A DNA stretch of 64,000 bases, taken from the NCBI RefSeq assembly GCF_000382405.1, contig NZ_KB908272.1, forward strand, positions 1 to 64,000, read 5' to 3'. Source of the stretch: Mycobacterium sp. 141. GTDB lineage: Bacteria > Actinomycetota > Actinomycetes > Mycobacteriales > Mycobacteriaceae. A program made the translations under genes and the position numbers. Below, piece by piece: positions 54,974 through 63,555 of the stretch; position 1 is the first letter of the stretch, and each line of letters begins with the position of its first letter. The notes below the pieces were generated by a model. The model searched no databases and was not told the origin of the DNA. It was given only the letters and a program-made list of their open reading frames with translations.

Positions 54974-55915
54974 TCAATCCCGATACTTCGGTTGTGGCGG
55001 GCTCGGCGCCGGGCCGAGGATACTGAACCACTTGCGGTACAGCCGAACCCACGTCCCGTCCTGCCGGATCCGTTCCAGGCTGGCATTGACCGCGCGGACC
55101 AGATCTTCTTCGGATTTGTTGACTCCGATACCGTAGGGCTCGTTTTCCAGGCTCGGCCCGACGATCTCCAGGTTCGGATCCTGTCCGGCCATGCCGACGA
55201 GAAGCGAATCGTCGGTGCTGGCCGCGTCCACCTGACCCTGCTGAAGCGCGACCAGGCAGTCGTCGAAGTTCTGCACGCCGACAATGGTCGCCGCCGGGGC
55301 GACCCGGGCGACGGTAGCAATGGATGTCGTCGCCAGTCCGGAGCAGACCCGCTTGCCTGCCAGATCGGCCGGCCCCTGCACCGGCGAACCCCGTGGCACC
55401 AGCAGCCGTTGATGTCCTTCGAAGTACACGGTCGAGAACGCTATCTGCTCCGCGCGGGGACAGGTGATCGTCGTCGCCTTCGTCAGGATGTCGACGGTTT
55501 TGTTTTGCACCGCGGGCATCCGCTCCGGCTCCGTCAGGAGCCGGAAATCCACCTTGTCTGGATCACCGACGAGGTCCCGCGCGACCTCGTGCGAGAGGTC
55601 GACCAAGAAACCCCGCAGTTCCCCGGTCACCGGATCGCGAAAACTGAGCGGGACGGTGTTCTGGTCAATGCCGACAATCACTCGTCCGCGGCGTCGGATC
55701 TCCTCCACCGTCGGCCCACCTGCCGTGGACGGCCGCAAACTCGCTGTCGCGTCGCAGCTTTCGACCGCCGCCCCGCTGACCGACGGCGCCACGACGGCAC
55801 CGCTGGGCAGCGGCAGGGTCGTGAGCGAAGCGGGCACCTGCGCAAGTGGCTGCACAGTCGAACAGCCTGTCAGCACGGTCGCTGCGAGGACGAGAAGCCC
55901 GGTGACGGCACGCAT
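54974..55915 (-). CDS. glnH: GlnH-like amino acid-binding lipoprotein
   Basis: A 313-residue lipoprotein (lipobox LTGC, Cys18) with a periplasmic solute-binding domain of the amino-acid type (GRVIVGIDQNTVPLSFRDPVTGELRGFLVDL, FSTVYFEGHQRLLVP, EIVGPSLENEPYGIGVNK, in pieces). In M. tuberculosis GlnH binds aspartate/glutamate and signals through GlnX to PknG. Here it is flanked by exactly those partners: its ATG overlaps the glnX stop by one base, and pknG starts right after its own stop. No ABC permease or ATPase gene is present, so sensing rather than transport is likely. Confidence 0.93.
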   Translation of the reverse strand: MRAVTGLLVLAATVLTGCSTVQPLAQVPASLTTLPLPSGAVVAPSVSGAAVESCDATASLRPSTAGGPTVEEIRRRGRVIVGIDQNTVPLSFRDPVTGELRGFLVDLSHEVARDLVGDPDKVDFRLLTEPERMPAVQNKTVDILTKATTITCPRAEQIAFSTVYFEGHQRLLVPRGSPVQGPADLAGKRVCSGLATTSIATVARVAPAATIVGVQNFDDCLVALQQGQVDAASTDDSLLVGMAGQDPNLEIVGPSLENEPYGIGVNKSEEDLVRAVNASLERIRQDGTWVRLYRKWFSILGPAPSPPQPKYRD

Positions 55916-57222
55916 CAGTGGTACTCGCTCAGCCTCGGTGCGACACCCGCGGCAACCGCCAGCGCCGCCAGCACACTGATGGCCGCGGCACCGGCCGGAA
56001 GTGCACTCAGCGCCATGTACGCACGCGTGATGCCGTCGCGCTGCCGCTCCCGCAGCCGTGCGATGTCGTCGCCCAATGCTTGATCCAAGAGGGTGAACTG
56101 GGCCGCGGAATGCTGGAGCCCGCTGTCTCGCGCGATCGCCACCGCGCCCTGGTAATCGCCCCGGCCCAGTGCGCTTCGGATCTGATCATGGGCACTTGTC
56201 CAGCCGTGCAGGGCGTCCCGCGCCCCATCCACCGGGTGGCTGTCGAGCAGTTGCCCGACCTGTGTGGTCCGCTCATCGAACCCGGCGTCGGATCCGGTGT
56301 CGGAACCGCGTTTGAGCAGGCCGAGAATTTCGTCCGCGCGGGCTTGCTGAACAAGGATCCGGGCGGTCACCGCGACTTCGAGCGGCTCGCCACCCTTCGT
56401 GCGGGCGTCGTCGGCGGCGTGTGCCGCCACCAGCCCGGCGACTGCCAGCCACACCGTGAGCGCTGCCATCAACACCGAAGCCAGCACCAGTCCCGGGTTG
56501 AGCCGACGATGACTGTGGCTGGCCAGGAAAACCTGTGCGAGCACCAGCAATCCCACGGCGAACGCGGCTCCCACGATCGCTGCATACGGGGGCGCGGTCG
56601 AACGCTGCGATGCCGTGACAGCGTCGGTCTGCGTCCGGTACAACTGCTCGGCATCGGGCAGGATCGACTGTTGCAGCAGCGTGGATGATTCACTGAGATA
56701 CGCGACGCCGATCGGGAGGCCGGCGCGGTTGCTCGAGCGGGCGGTCGCCATCATCCCGGTGTACAGCGCGAGCTGGTTGGACAGGTTCGTGAGTAACGTC
56801 AGCGAGTGGGTGTCGTTGGGCGACACGCCGTTCGACGCCGTCACCAGACCGGCGGATGCCTGTCCGATGGCGGCGTCGTAGCGGTCGCGGATCTCGCTGG
56901 GTTCGACACCGCCGGCCAGAAACGCGGTAGCCGCCGTCGTGTTGGCGGACGACAGAGCGCTGTAGATTCGCTGCGCCGCATCGGAGAGCGGTTCGGTGTG
57001 CGAGCCGAGGGTCCCTAGCTCCCGTTGCCTGCTGGACACCGTCGCCGACGCCGCGACGCCCACGGCCAGCACCACTGCTACGAGAATGACGGCCACCGCC
57101 GCTATCCGGCCGGGCGTGGCCCGCAGGAAGTCGATGACCGGGCGGTCCGGCTCGTCGAGATCGACCAGCAGAGACTCGTCGAGTGTGCGTGCCCGCAAAC
57201 TCTCCAACTCACCGCTGTGCAC
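55915..57222 (-). CDS. glnX: GlnX-like transmembrane sensor protein
   Basis: A 435-residue membrane protein with about four TMs: one near residue 42-62 (IAAVAVILVAVVLAVGVAAS), a pair around 205-265, and one near 405-430. Two extracytoplasmic helical loops lie between them. It is the counterpart of Rv0412c/GlnX, which links periplasmic GlnH to PknG. Start GTG 57222 follows GAGGAG at 8 nt; the upstream in-frame ATG 57267 lacks one. It leads the glnX-glnH-pknG operon. Confidence 0.88.
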   Translation of the reverse strand: MHSGELESLRARTLDESLLVDLDEPDRPVIDFLRATPGRIAAVAVILVAVVLAVGVAASATVSSRQRELGTLGSHTEPLSDAAQRIYSALSSANTTAATAFLAGGVEPSEIRDRYDAAIGQASAGLVTASNGVSPNDTHSLTLLTNLSNQLALYTGMMATARSSNRAGLPIGVAYLSESSTLLQQSILPDAEQLYRTQTDAVTASQRSTAPPYAAIVGAAFAVGLLVLAQVFLASHSHRRLNPGLVLASVLMAALTVWLAVAGLVAAHAADDARTKGGEPLEVAVTARILVQQARADEILGLLKRGSDTGSDAGFDERTTQVGQLLDSHPVDGARDALHGWTSAHDQIRSALGRGDYQGAVAIARDSGLQHSAAQFTLLDQALGDDIARLRERQRDGITRAYMALSALPAGAAAISVLAALAVAAGVAPRLSEYH

Positions 57223-57620
57223 TCGACATCTCCTCGTCGCAGGCTGGGGCCAGACCAGCGATACCACACGTCATCCAATGCGGATAAATCGCACGGTAGC
57301 GCCTGCAAACGCCTCGCGTGCGGGGTTGCCTCACACAAAGGTCACGATGTCGTGGAAGAGACCCTATGTGCCTGGATATGTAGGCGTAACGCCGCTGAGC
57401 GGCCAGTTGCGTCACGCATTCTTCGAAGAGTGGTGCACCAAACTGGCCATTCGGGCTGCCCGTCTCCGTCAGCGCATCCTCAGCTTTCACACAGCAAAAC
57501 GCCTGAGGTTTGTAGTTGTGATGCCCGGCCCAGTGTCGTACCGTCAACCTAGTTGATTAGCCGTCCTAGCGGAGATTTCCTCTGTCCGCGCCTGGTCGCC
57601 GCTCATTGAAAGGGTCACGA
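57223..57620. other. Divergent intergenic region between glnX and mmpS
   Basis: About 400 bp. It should hold the promoters of the sensor-kinase operon (minus) and of mmpS-mmpL (plus). The plus-strand frames across 56996-57556 are shadows. The ribosome binding site GAAAGGG (57608-57614) belongs to mmpS. I see no further gene or clear operator. Confidence 0.45.
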
Positions 57621-58067
57621 ATGCAGCGGGTTTCGATCGGACGTCGGCTGAGCCGACGCTGGATGCTGCTGGTGGCCGTGGTGGTGATCGCGGTGGCGGC
57701 CTTCGCTGTGTACCGCCTGCACGGCGTTTTCGCCTCGCACGACGTCACATCGACGCCCAGCGGTACGGTGAACGAGATCGTTCCGTTCAATCCCAAGCAC
57801 GTCGTCATGGAGGTCTTCGGCCCGCCGGGCACGGTGGCAACCATCACCTACCTGGACGTCAACGCCCAACCACAGCGCGCCGACAACGTCACGCTGCCAT
57901 GGGCCTACGACACGACCACCACCCAGCCCGCAGTGTTCGTCAACGTCCAGGCCCAGGGTGACAGTGATTCGATCGGCTGCCGGATCAAGATCGATGACGT
58001 GGTCAAGGACGAGAGAACGGTGAACACGCTGAACGCCTACACCTACTGCCTGGACAAGTCCGGATGA
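57621..58067 (+). CDS. mmpS: MmpS membrane protein
   Basis: A 148-residue MmpS-family protein: one N-terminal TM (RWMLLVAVVVIAVAAFAVYRLHG), then a beta-sandwich domain with the conserved two Cys (IGCRI, YTYCL). MmpS partners MmpL RND transporters and assists export of siderophores or lipids. ATG 57621 has GAAAGGG; TTG 57606 is possible but weaker. It overlaps mmpL by four bases (ATGA). Confidence 0.93.
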   Translation: MQRVSIGRRLSRRWMLLVAVVVIAVAAFAVYRLHGVFASHDVTSTPSGTVNEIVPFNPKHVVMEVFGPPGTVATITYLDVNAQPQRADNVTLPWAYDTTTTQPAVFVNVQAQGDSDSIGCRIKIDDVVKDERTVNTLNAYTYCLDKSG

Positions 58068-60964
58068 GCACCGAGAACGACGCACAGCACAGGGTTCCGG
58101 ACCTGATCCGGCGGTTCTCAGTACTCATCGCGATGTTCTGGCTGGGCCTGGCGGTGGTGACGAATGTTTTCGTACCGCAGCTGGAGACCGTCGCCGAATC
58201 GCACAACGTGTCGCTGAGCCCCCAAGATGCGCCGTCGTTGCAGGCCGCCAAACGGATCGGCAAGGTGTTCGGCGAATTCGATTCCGACAGTTCGGCGATG
58301 ATCGTGCTGGAGGGCGATCAACCGCTGGGCGCCGACGCGCACCACTACTACGACGGCTTGATTCAGAAGCTGCGTCAGGACACCAAGCACGTCGAGCACA
58401 TCCAGGATTTCTGGGGTGATCCGCTGACGGCCGCGGGTTCGCAGAGCGCCGACGGCAAGGCGGCCTTGGTGCAGGTGTACCTCGCCGGCAATCAGGGCGA
58501 GTCGCTGGCCAACGAGTCCGTCGACTCGGTCCGTCGTATCGTCGAGGACACTCCGGCACCGCCGGGTGTCAAGGCCTATGTGACCGGCCCCGCTCCCCTG
58601 GTCACCGACCAGTTCGAAGTAGGTCGCCAGGGCACGCTGAAAACCACCCTGATCACCATCGGGGTGATCTTGGTGATGCTGTTGTCGCTCTACCGCCGGC
58701 TCACCACGGCGATTCTGGTGATTTTCACGGTGATGATCGAGTTGACCGCCTCCCGCGGAGTCGTCGCGGTGCTCGCTAACGCCGGCATCATCGAGCTGTC
58801 GACGTATTCGACCAATCTGCTCACACTCCTGGTGATCGCCGCCGGAACCGACTACGCGATATTCATTCTCGGCCGTTTTCACGAAGCCCGGTACGCCGGG
58901 CAGGACCGGGTGTCGGCGTTCAACACGATGTACCGAGGAACCTCGCACATCATCCTGGGTTCGGGCCTGACGATCGCCGGTGCGGTGTTCTGTCTGACCT
59001 TCACGCGGCTCCCGTACTTTCAGAGCCTTGGTGTTCCCGCCGGAATCGGCGTCCTCGTCGCGGTGTTGGCGGCGTTGACGCTGGCGCCCGCGGTGCTGGT
59101 GATCGGCCGCCATTTCGGTCTGTTCGAACCTGCGCGGAAGCTGCAGACTCGAGGCTGGCGGCGCATCGGCACGGCCATCGTGCGCTGGCCCGGTCCCGTC
59201 CTGGTGGTGACTGTCGGGGTGGCACTCATCGGACTGCTCGCACTGCCGGGATACAAGACGAGTTACGACGCCCGGCCCTACATGCCGGCCGATGCTCCCG
59301 CCAATGTCGGCTACGCGGCCGCAGAACGCCACTTTTCCCAGGCGCGGCTGAATCCCGAGCTGCTGATGATCGAGGCCGACCACGACCTCCGGAATCCGAC
59401 CGACATGATCCTGCTGGAACGCGTCGCCAAGGCGGTCTTCCACACCGACGGCATCGCCCAGGTGCAGTCGATCACCCGGCCGCTGGGCACGCCCCTGGAC
59501 CACACGTCGATACCGTTCCAGATCAGCGCGGGAAGCTCGGCGCAGATCAACAATCTGCCCTTCCAGCAGGCCCGCGGCGCAGACCTGCTCAAACAGGTCG
59601 ACGTGATCAACAACTCGATCGACATTCTGCGCCAGCAGTATGCGTTGCAACAGCAATCCAGCGCTGTCACCGATGAGCAGGCCAAGGCATTCCAGCAGAC
59701 CGTCGCCACAGCCCAGAATCTGCGCGACAAAATCGCCGACTTCGATGACCAGTTCCGCCCGTTGCGCAACTACTTCTACTGGGAGCCGCACTGTTTCGAC
59801 ATCCCGATGTGCGCGGCACTGCGGTCGGTGTTCGACGCGCTCGACGGCATCGACGCACTGACCGATCAGTTGGCCAACGTCTCGGGCAGCATCGCCAAAC
59901 TGGATGCGCTGCAACCGAAACTCCTCGCGTTGATACCACCGCAGATCGCCAGCCAGCAGACCAACCGCGATCTGACGCTGACCAACTACGCCACCACCTC
60001 GGGGATCAACGACCAGACGCAAGCCGCACTGCAGAACGCGACCGCCCTCGGTCAGGCGTTCGACGCGTCGAAGACCGACGACTCGTTCTACCTACCCCCG
60101 GAGGCGTTCACCAACCCCGAATTCCTGCGCGGGCTCAAACTGTTCCTGTCACCGGACGGCAAGGCCGCCCGCATGATCATCACCCATGACGGCGATCCCG
60201 CTACGCCGGAAGGCATTTCGCATATCGATAGCATCAGGCACGCCGCGCAGGAAGCCGTCAAGGGCACACCCCTGGCCGGGTCCAAGATCTACCTGGCGGG
60301 CACTGCGGCCACCTATAAAGACATCCAGGACGGCGCCAAATACGACCTCATGATTGCCGGGATCGCCGCGCTGAGTCTGATCCTGCTCGTCATGATGTTC
60401 ATCACCCGAAGCATTGTCGCCGCCTTCGTCATCGTGGGCACGGTCGCGCTGTCGTTGGGCGCCTCGTTCGGGCTCTCGGTGCTGATTTGGCAGGATCTTC
60501 TTGGCATCAAACTGTTTTGGATCGTGCTGGCCCTTGCCGTGATCCTGCTGTTGGCGGTGGGATCGGACTACAACCTGCTGCTGATCTCTCGATTCAAGGA
60601 AGAGATCGGTGCCGGCTTGAACACCGGAATCATCCGGGCGATGGCAGGCTCCGGCGCGGTGGTGACGGCGGCCGGCCTGGTGTTCGCGGCCACCATGGCC
60701 TCGTTCGTGTTCGCCGATCTGCGGATCCTCGGCCAGATCGGCACCACGATCGCGTTCGGTCTGCTGTTCGACACCCTGATCGTGCGGTCGTTCATGACGC
60801 CGTCCATCGCGGCCCTGATCGGACGCTGGTTCTGGTGGCCGTTGAGGGTGCGACCCCGTCCCGCAAGCCAGATGCTGCAACCGTACGGGTCGCGCGCTTC
60901 AGTTCGTCAGCTACTGCTGTGGGAGGACGGCGACCCGATCGCCGGATCGCCGCGACAGAGCTAA
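58064..60964 (+). CDS. mmpL: MmpL RND-type transporter
   Basis: A 966-residue RND transporter with 11-12 TMs in two repeats. The proton-relay Asp-Tyr pairs are in AGTDYAIFILGRFHEAR and VGSDYNLLLISRFKEE. A large extracytoplasmic domain follows TM7 and has helical-hairpin wording (DLLKQVDVINNSIDILRQQ), as in the MmpL4/MmpL5 group. With MmpS it would export lipids, siderophores or drugs. The stop overlaps the stop of the convergent small membrane protein gene by four bases. Confidence 0.95.
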   Translation: MSTENDAQHRVPDLIRRFSVLIAMFWLGLAVVTNVFVPQLETVAESHNVSLSPQDAPSLQAAKRIGKVFGEFDSDSSAMIVLEGDQPLGADAHHYYDGLIQKLRQDTKHVEHIQDFWGDPLTAAGSQSADGKAALVQVYLAGNQGESLANESVDSVRRIVEDTPAPPGVKAYVTGPAPLVTDQFEVGRQGTLKTTLITIGVILVMLLSLYRRLTTAILVIFTVMIELTASRGVVAVLANAGIIELSTYSTNLLTLLVIAAGTDYAIFILGRFHEARYAGQDRVSAFNTMYRGTSHIILGSGLTIAGAVFCLTFTRLPYFQSLGVPAGIGVLVAVLAALTLAPAVLVIGRHFGLFEPARKLQTRGWRRIGTAIVRWPGPVLVVTVGVALIGLLALPGYKTSYDARPYMPADAPANVGYAAAERHFSQARLNPELLMIEADHDLRNPTDMILLERVAKAVFHTDGIAQVQSITRPLGTPLDHTSIPFQISAGSSAQINNLPFQQARGADLLKQVDVINNSIDILRQQYALQQQSSAVTDEQAKAFQQTVATAQNLRDKIADFDDQFRPLRNYFYWEPHCFDIPMCAALRSVFDALDGIDALTDQLANVSGSIAKLDALQPKLLALIPPQIASQQTNRDLTLTNYATTSGINDQTQAALQNATALGQAFDASKTDDSFYLPPEAFTNPEFLRGLKLFLSPDGKAARMIITHDGDPATPEGISHIDSIRHAAQEAVKGTPLAGSKIYLAGTAATYKDIQDGAKYDLMIAGIAALSLILLVMMFITRSIVAAFVIVGTVALSLGASFGLSVLIWQDLLGIKLFWIVLALAVILLLAVGSDYNLLLISRFKEEIGAGLNTGIIRAMAGSGAVVTAAGLVFAATMASFVFADLRILGQIGTTIAFGLLFDTLIVRSFMTPSIAALIGRWFWWPLRVRPRPASQMLQPYGSRASVRQLLLWEDGDPIAGSPRQS

Positions 60965-61416
60965 ACCGCCGGTTCGCTTGCCAATAACGGAGCTTCTTGC
61001 AAGTTCTTTTTCAACCGCGCCACCCTACGCAGCTGCGCGACGATGTTCATGGAGGTCAGCATCGGAATTCCGCCGATGAACGTCCGGAAGGACGGGTTGC
61101 CGCCGTGGACATGGAGCTCGTACAGGCAGCCCACGACGTAGAAGAAACCCATGCTGAAGAGCACGGCAGGTATCGCGTACGCGAGCGGATTACGCGCGTC
61201 ATCGACCAGTTCGGTCGCGTATTCGACCTCGTCCTGCGTCAGCGGTTGACGCTTGCGCAACTTTGCCAGCACCGCTTTGTGGGCGCCCACCTGTTCCCCC
61301 ATCGGCGCCGGTGTCCGGTTCTCCAACCGGGTGACGTACAGGAATACGCACGACGCGAAAGTCAATGCCATCACACCGGCAAGGATCGTGAGATCGCCCC
61401 AAGTACCGAGACCCAC
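60961..61416 (-). CDS. Hypothetical membrane protein
   Basis: A 151-residue protein with two membrane segments (GDLTILAGVMALTFASCVFLYV and LAYAIPAVLFSMGFFYVVGCL) around a charged loop (KLRKRQPLTQDEVEYATELVDDARN). The C-terminal half has a basic helix. Start GTG 61416 follows AGAGGAGC. The family is unknown to me. Its tail overlaps mmpL's stop. Confidence 0.75.
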   Translation of the reverse strand: MGLGTWGDLTILAGVMALTFASCVFLYVTRLENRTPAPMGEQVGAHKAVLAKLRKRQPLTQDEVEYATELVDDARNPLAYAIPAVLFSMGFFYVVGCLYELHVHGGNPSFRTFIGGIPMLTSMNIVAQLRRVARLKKNLQEAPLLASEPAV

Positions 61417-61573
61417 GTGAAAGCTCCTCTGCTCGCCTGCGCTTACCTAGCCTCTCTAGGCAAACGCTACCTCAACGCGCCGGCTCGACTGTGCCAACAG
61501 TCCGGACTTTTGAATCGCGGATCTTCGGCGTGCCGGTACCCACATCGGACTCCGGGGACGCGATGATGCAGAT

Positions 61574-62302
61574 GTGGCTGTTGATACGAATGTGACCAAC
61601 GTCGTGCCGGCGCCCGAGCCGGTCGGACCAGAAGCTGACGAGGCGCGGGATGAACCCGGAGCCGTTCCCGGTTCGCAGTCGCAGCAGCGGGTCTGGTCGA
61701 TGCCCAAGCCTGCGGTGACGCGCAAGCAGGTCGACGAGGTGGGGCGGATCGCCGTCAAGGCCGGCACGGCCATCGTCGGGTTCATCACCGAACTGGCTCG
61801 GCGCGGCGCCCGCGCCGTGAGGCAACTGTGCCGCGCGATCGAGGCAGTTCCGCCGACCGTGCGCCTGCTGACCACGTCGGGCGTACTCATGCTGCTGGGT
61901 ATGGTCGGTGCGATTTCCCTGCACAACTCTGTGGGCCTGAGCTGCATCATCGTCGTGGTCCCCGTGTGCTCGGCGATCCTCGGCGCACTCGGACACCGGT
62001 GGTACAGCGGGCTTGACGGACAGCCCGCGCCGCGGGCGGAGGGCCCGGCTGCTGCAGCCGTGATGTCCGATCTGCAGCGTTCGGTCGAGTACGTCGACAA
62101 CAAGCTCACGGTTGCCCTCAACGCATTCGGTGCCGAACGTCAGCAACACGCAATGATCGCCCTGTTCCAAGCCAAGACTGCCGTCGAACTCACGCTCGGT
62201 ACCGAGCAGGACACAACGAGCCGCCTTGATGTATTACTGCCTGCGGGAATCCATGACGCACGGCCGCGAATCCGGGCCGGTTCCGCCCTGGCGGCGTCAT
62301 GA
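61574..62302 (+). CDS. Hypothetical membrane protein, operon with a FlgT-C-like protein
   Basis: A 242-residue protein. A ~75-residue hydrophilic N-terminus, two membrane segments around 97-135 (VLMLLGMVGAISL, CIIVVVPVCSAILGALG) and a C-terminal helical region (MSDLQRSVEYVDNKLTVALNAFGAERQQHAMIALFQAK, in pieces) that may be a coiled coil. Start GTG 61574. Its last four bases overlap the next gene (ATGA). Function unknown; the pair look like a membrane anchor and a soluble domain acting together. Confidence 0.7.
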   Translation: MAVDTNVTNVVPAPEPVGPEADEARDEPGAVPGSQSQQRVWSMPKPAVTRKQVDEVGRIAVKAGTAIVGFITELARRGARAVRQLCRAIEAVPPTVRLLTTSGVLMLLGMVGAISLHNSVGLSCIIVVVPVCSAILGALGHRWYSGLDGQPAPRAEGPAAAAVMSDLQRSVEYVDNKLTVALNAFGAERQQHAMIALFQAKTAVELTLGTEQDTTSRLDVLLPAGIHDARPRIRAGSALAAS

Positions 62303-62658
62303 ACGACGGGCACACCCTCTCCGGGCAGGTCGCGCTCATTGAAGACGACTACACCTTGGTCATCAATCGTGGCGCTGAGGCAGGTGTGACGCCGGGCATG
62401 GTTTTCGCCGTGCACTCCGAGTCGGCTCAGATGATCACCGACCCCGAATCCGGCCGGGAATTGGGCAGACTCACGCGTGAGAAACTGCGGGTGCGAGTGT
62501 TCGATGTGCAGCCATTGTTCTCCCGCGCACACACATTCGCCAGGACCGACGACTTCTACGGTCTGTTCCAGGCGACGGGCGTGGTCACCGTAGATGTTGG
62601 TGACCGCCTTGAATTGGTACCTGGTGAAGCCGGTGCCCTTCGGGCGACGTTCGGATAG
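62299..62658 (+). CDS. FlgT C-terminal-domain-like small protein
   Basis: A 119-residue soluble protein. VALIEDDYTLVINRGAEAGVTPGMVFAV followed by DPESGRELGRLTREKLRVRVFDVQPLFSRA (each in short pieces) matches the layout of the beta-barrel domain at the C-terminus of flagellar protein FlgT, found in many non-flagellar proteins too. Mycobacteria have no flagella, so here it must do something else. It overlaps and is coupled to the upstream membrane protein. Confidence 0.75.
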   Translation: MNDGHTLSGQVALIEDDYTLVINRGAEAGVTPGMVFAVHSESAQMITDPESGRELGRLTREKLRVRVFDVQPLFSRAHTFARTDDFYGLFQATGVVTVDVGDRLELVPGEAGALRATFG

Positions 62659-62712
62659 GTCCGGAGTCCGCGGCAGACTCTCAGCGGCTGATCCCTGGCT
62701 CGGTAACCGGGG

Positions 62713-63402
62713 TCAGCTCCCGAACACCGACACGACTTTTTTGGCCGTGGCCTTCGCGGACCCCGGATTCTGGCCCGTCACCAGCCGACCATCGGCGACG
62801 ACGTAGGAGGCAAAGGGAATCAGGCCCTTAACGTAGCGGGCGCCGCGCTTCTTCATTTCCTCTTCGACGTTGTAGGGCACCAGCTTGTCGACCCGCGCGA
62901 GCACCTCCTCCGACCAGGAGAAACCGGTCAGCTTGCGCCCGGCAACCAGAAGCGACCCATCGGACAGCGTGGTGTTGAGCAGCCCGGCATAGCCGTGGCA
63001 GACCGAGGACACGATTCCGCCGCGCTCGAAAATCTCGCGGGTGATGCGTTGCAGCCCTTCACTATCGGGGAAATCGAACATCACCGCGTGGCCGCCGGTG
63101 AAGTAGATCGCGTCGAAGTCCGCCGAATCGATCTCATCAGGTGAAGCAGTGGTGGCCAACAGTTCCATCTTCGCGGGGTCGGTCTTCCACGACTTTGCGC
63201 TCTTGTCGTAGTTCGGAAACTTCAGTGAGCGCGGTTCCAACGGCGAGAGGCCGCCCTTGGGGCTGACGATCGTCTGTTGGTAACCCGCTTCGGCGAAGAC
63301 GTCGTAAGCGTGTGTCAGCTCCGAGAGCCACAATCCGGTCGGCTCGGACGGATCCTCGTAATGGGAGACGTTGGTGACGACGTTCAGGATGCGCTTGGTC
63401 AT
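62713..63402 (-). CDS. DJ-1/PfpI family protein, Hsp31-like
   Basis: A 229-residue class I glutamine-amidotransferase-like protein. The nucleophile elbow is SSVCHGYAGLL, the Cys-His pair of glyoxalase III (Hsp31/HchA) types, and an upstream acidic residue lies in the GLWLSELTHAYDVF region, as in the fungal/bacterial Hsp31 subclass. Such proteins detoxify methylglyoxal or act as chaperones. Start ATG 63402. It diverges from the AraC-type gene at the right edge. Confidence 0.9.
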   Translation of the reverse strand: MTKRILNVVTNVSHYEDPSEPTGLWLSELTHAYDVFAEAGYQQTIVSPKGGLSPLEPRSLKFPNYDKSAKSWKTDPAKMELLATTASPDEIDSADFDAIYFTGGHAVMFDFPDSEGLQRITREIFERGGIVSSVCHGYAGLLNTTLSDGSLLVAGRKLTGFSWSEEVLARVDKLVPYNVEEEMKKRGARYVKGLIPFASYVVADGRLVTGQNPGSAKATAKKVVSVFGS

Positions 63403-63555
63403 CTCCTAAGGATTCCGTCGCCGGGCCGGCGTTGCCAGTAACTGGCCACTTATCACAACTTCTTGGCCATCCGTCACCTGTCGAGCGATGCACGCTCGCT
63501 CCTAACCTGGATACCGCATGATGAGAGCAAACAGCCACGGCCACATGAGGTGTAT

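Noticed and set aside
58118..60022. Long minus-strand frame of 634 codons opposite mmpL
   Set aside because: It is an Arg/Gly/Asp-rich shadow of the RND transporter, which has clear D-Y motifs and the ATGA overlap with mmpS; high GC lets antisense frames stay open.
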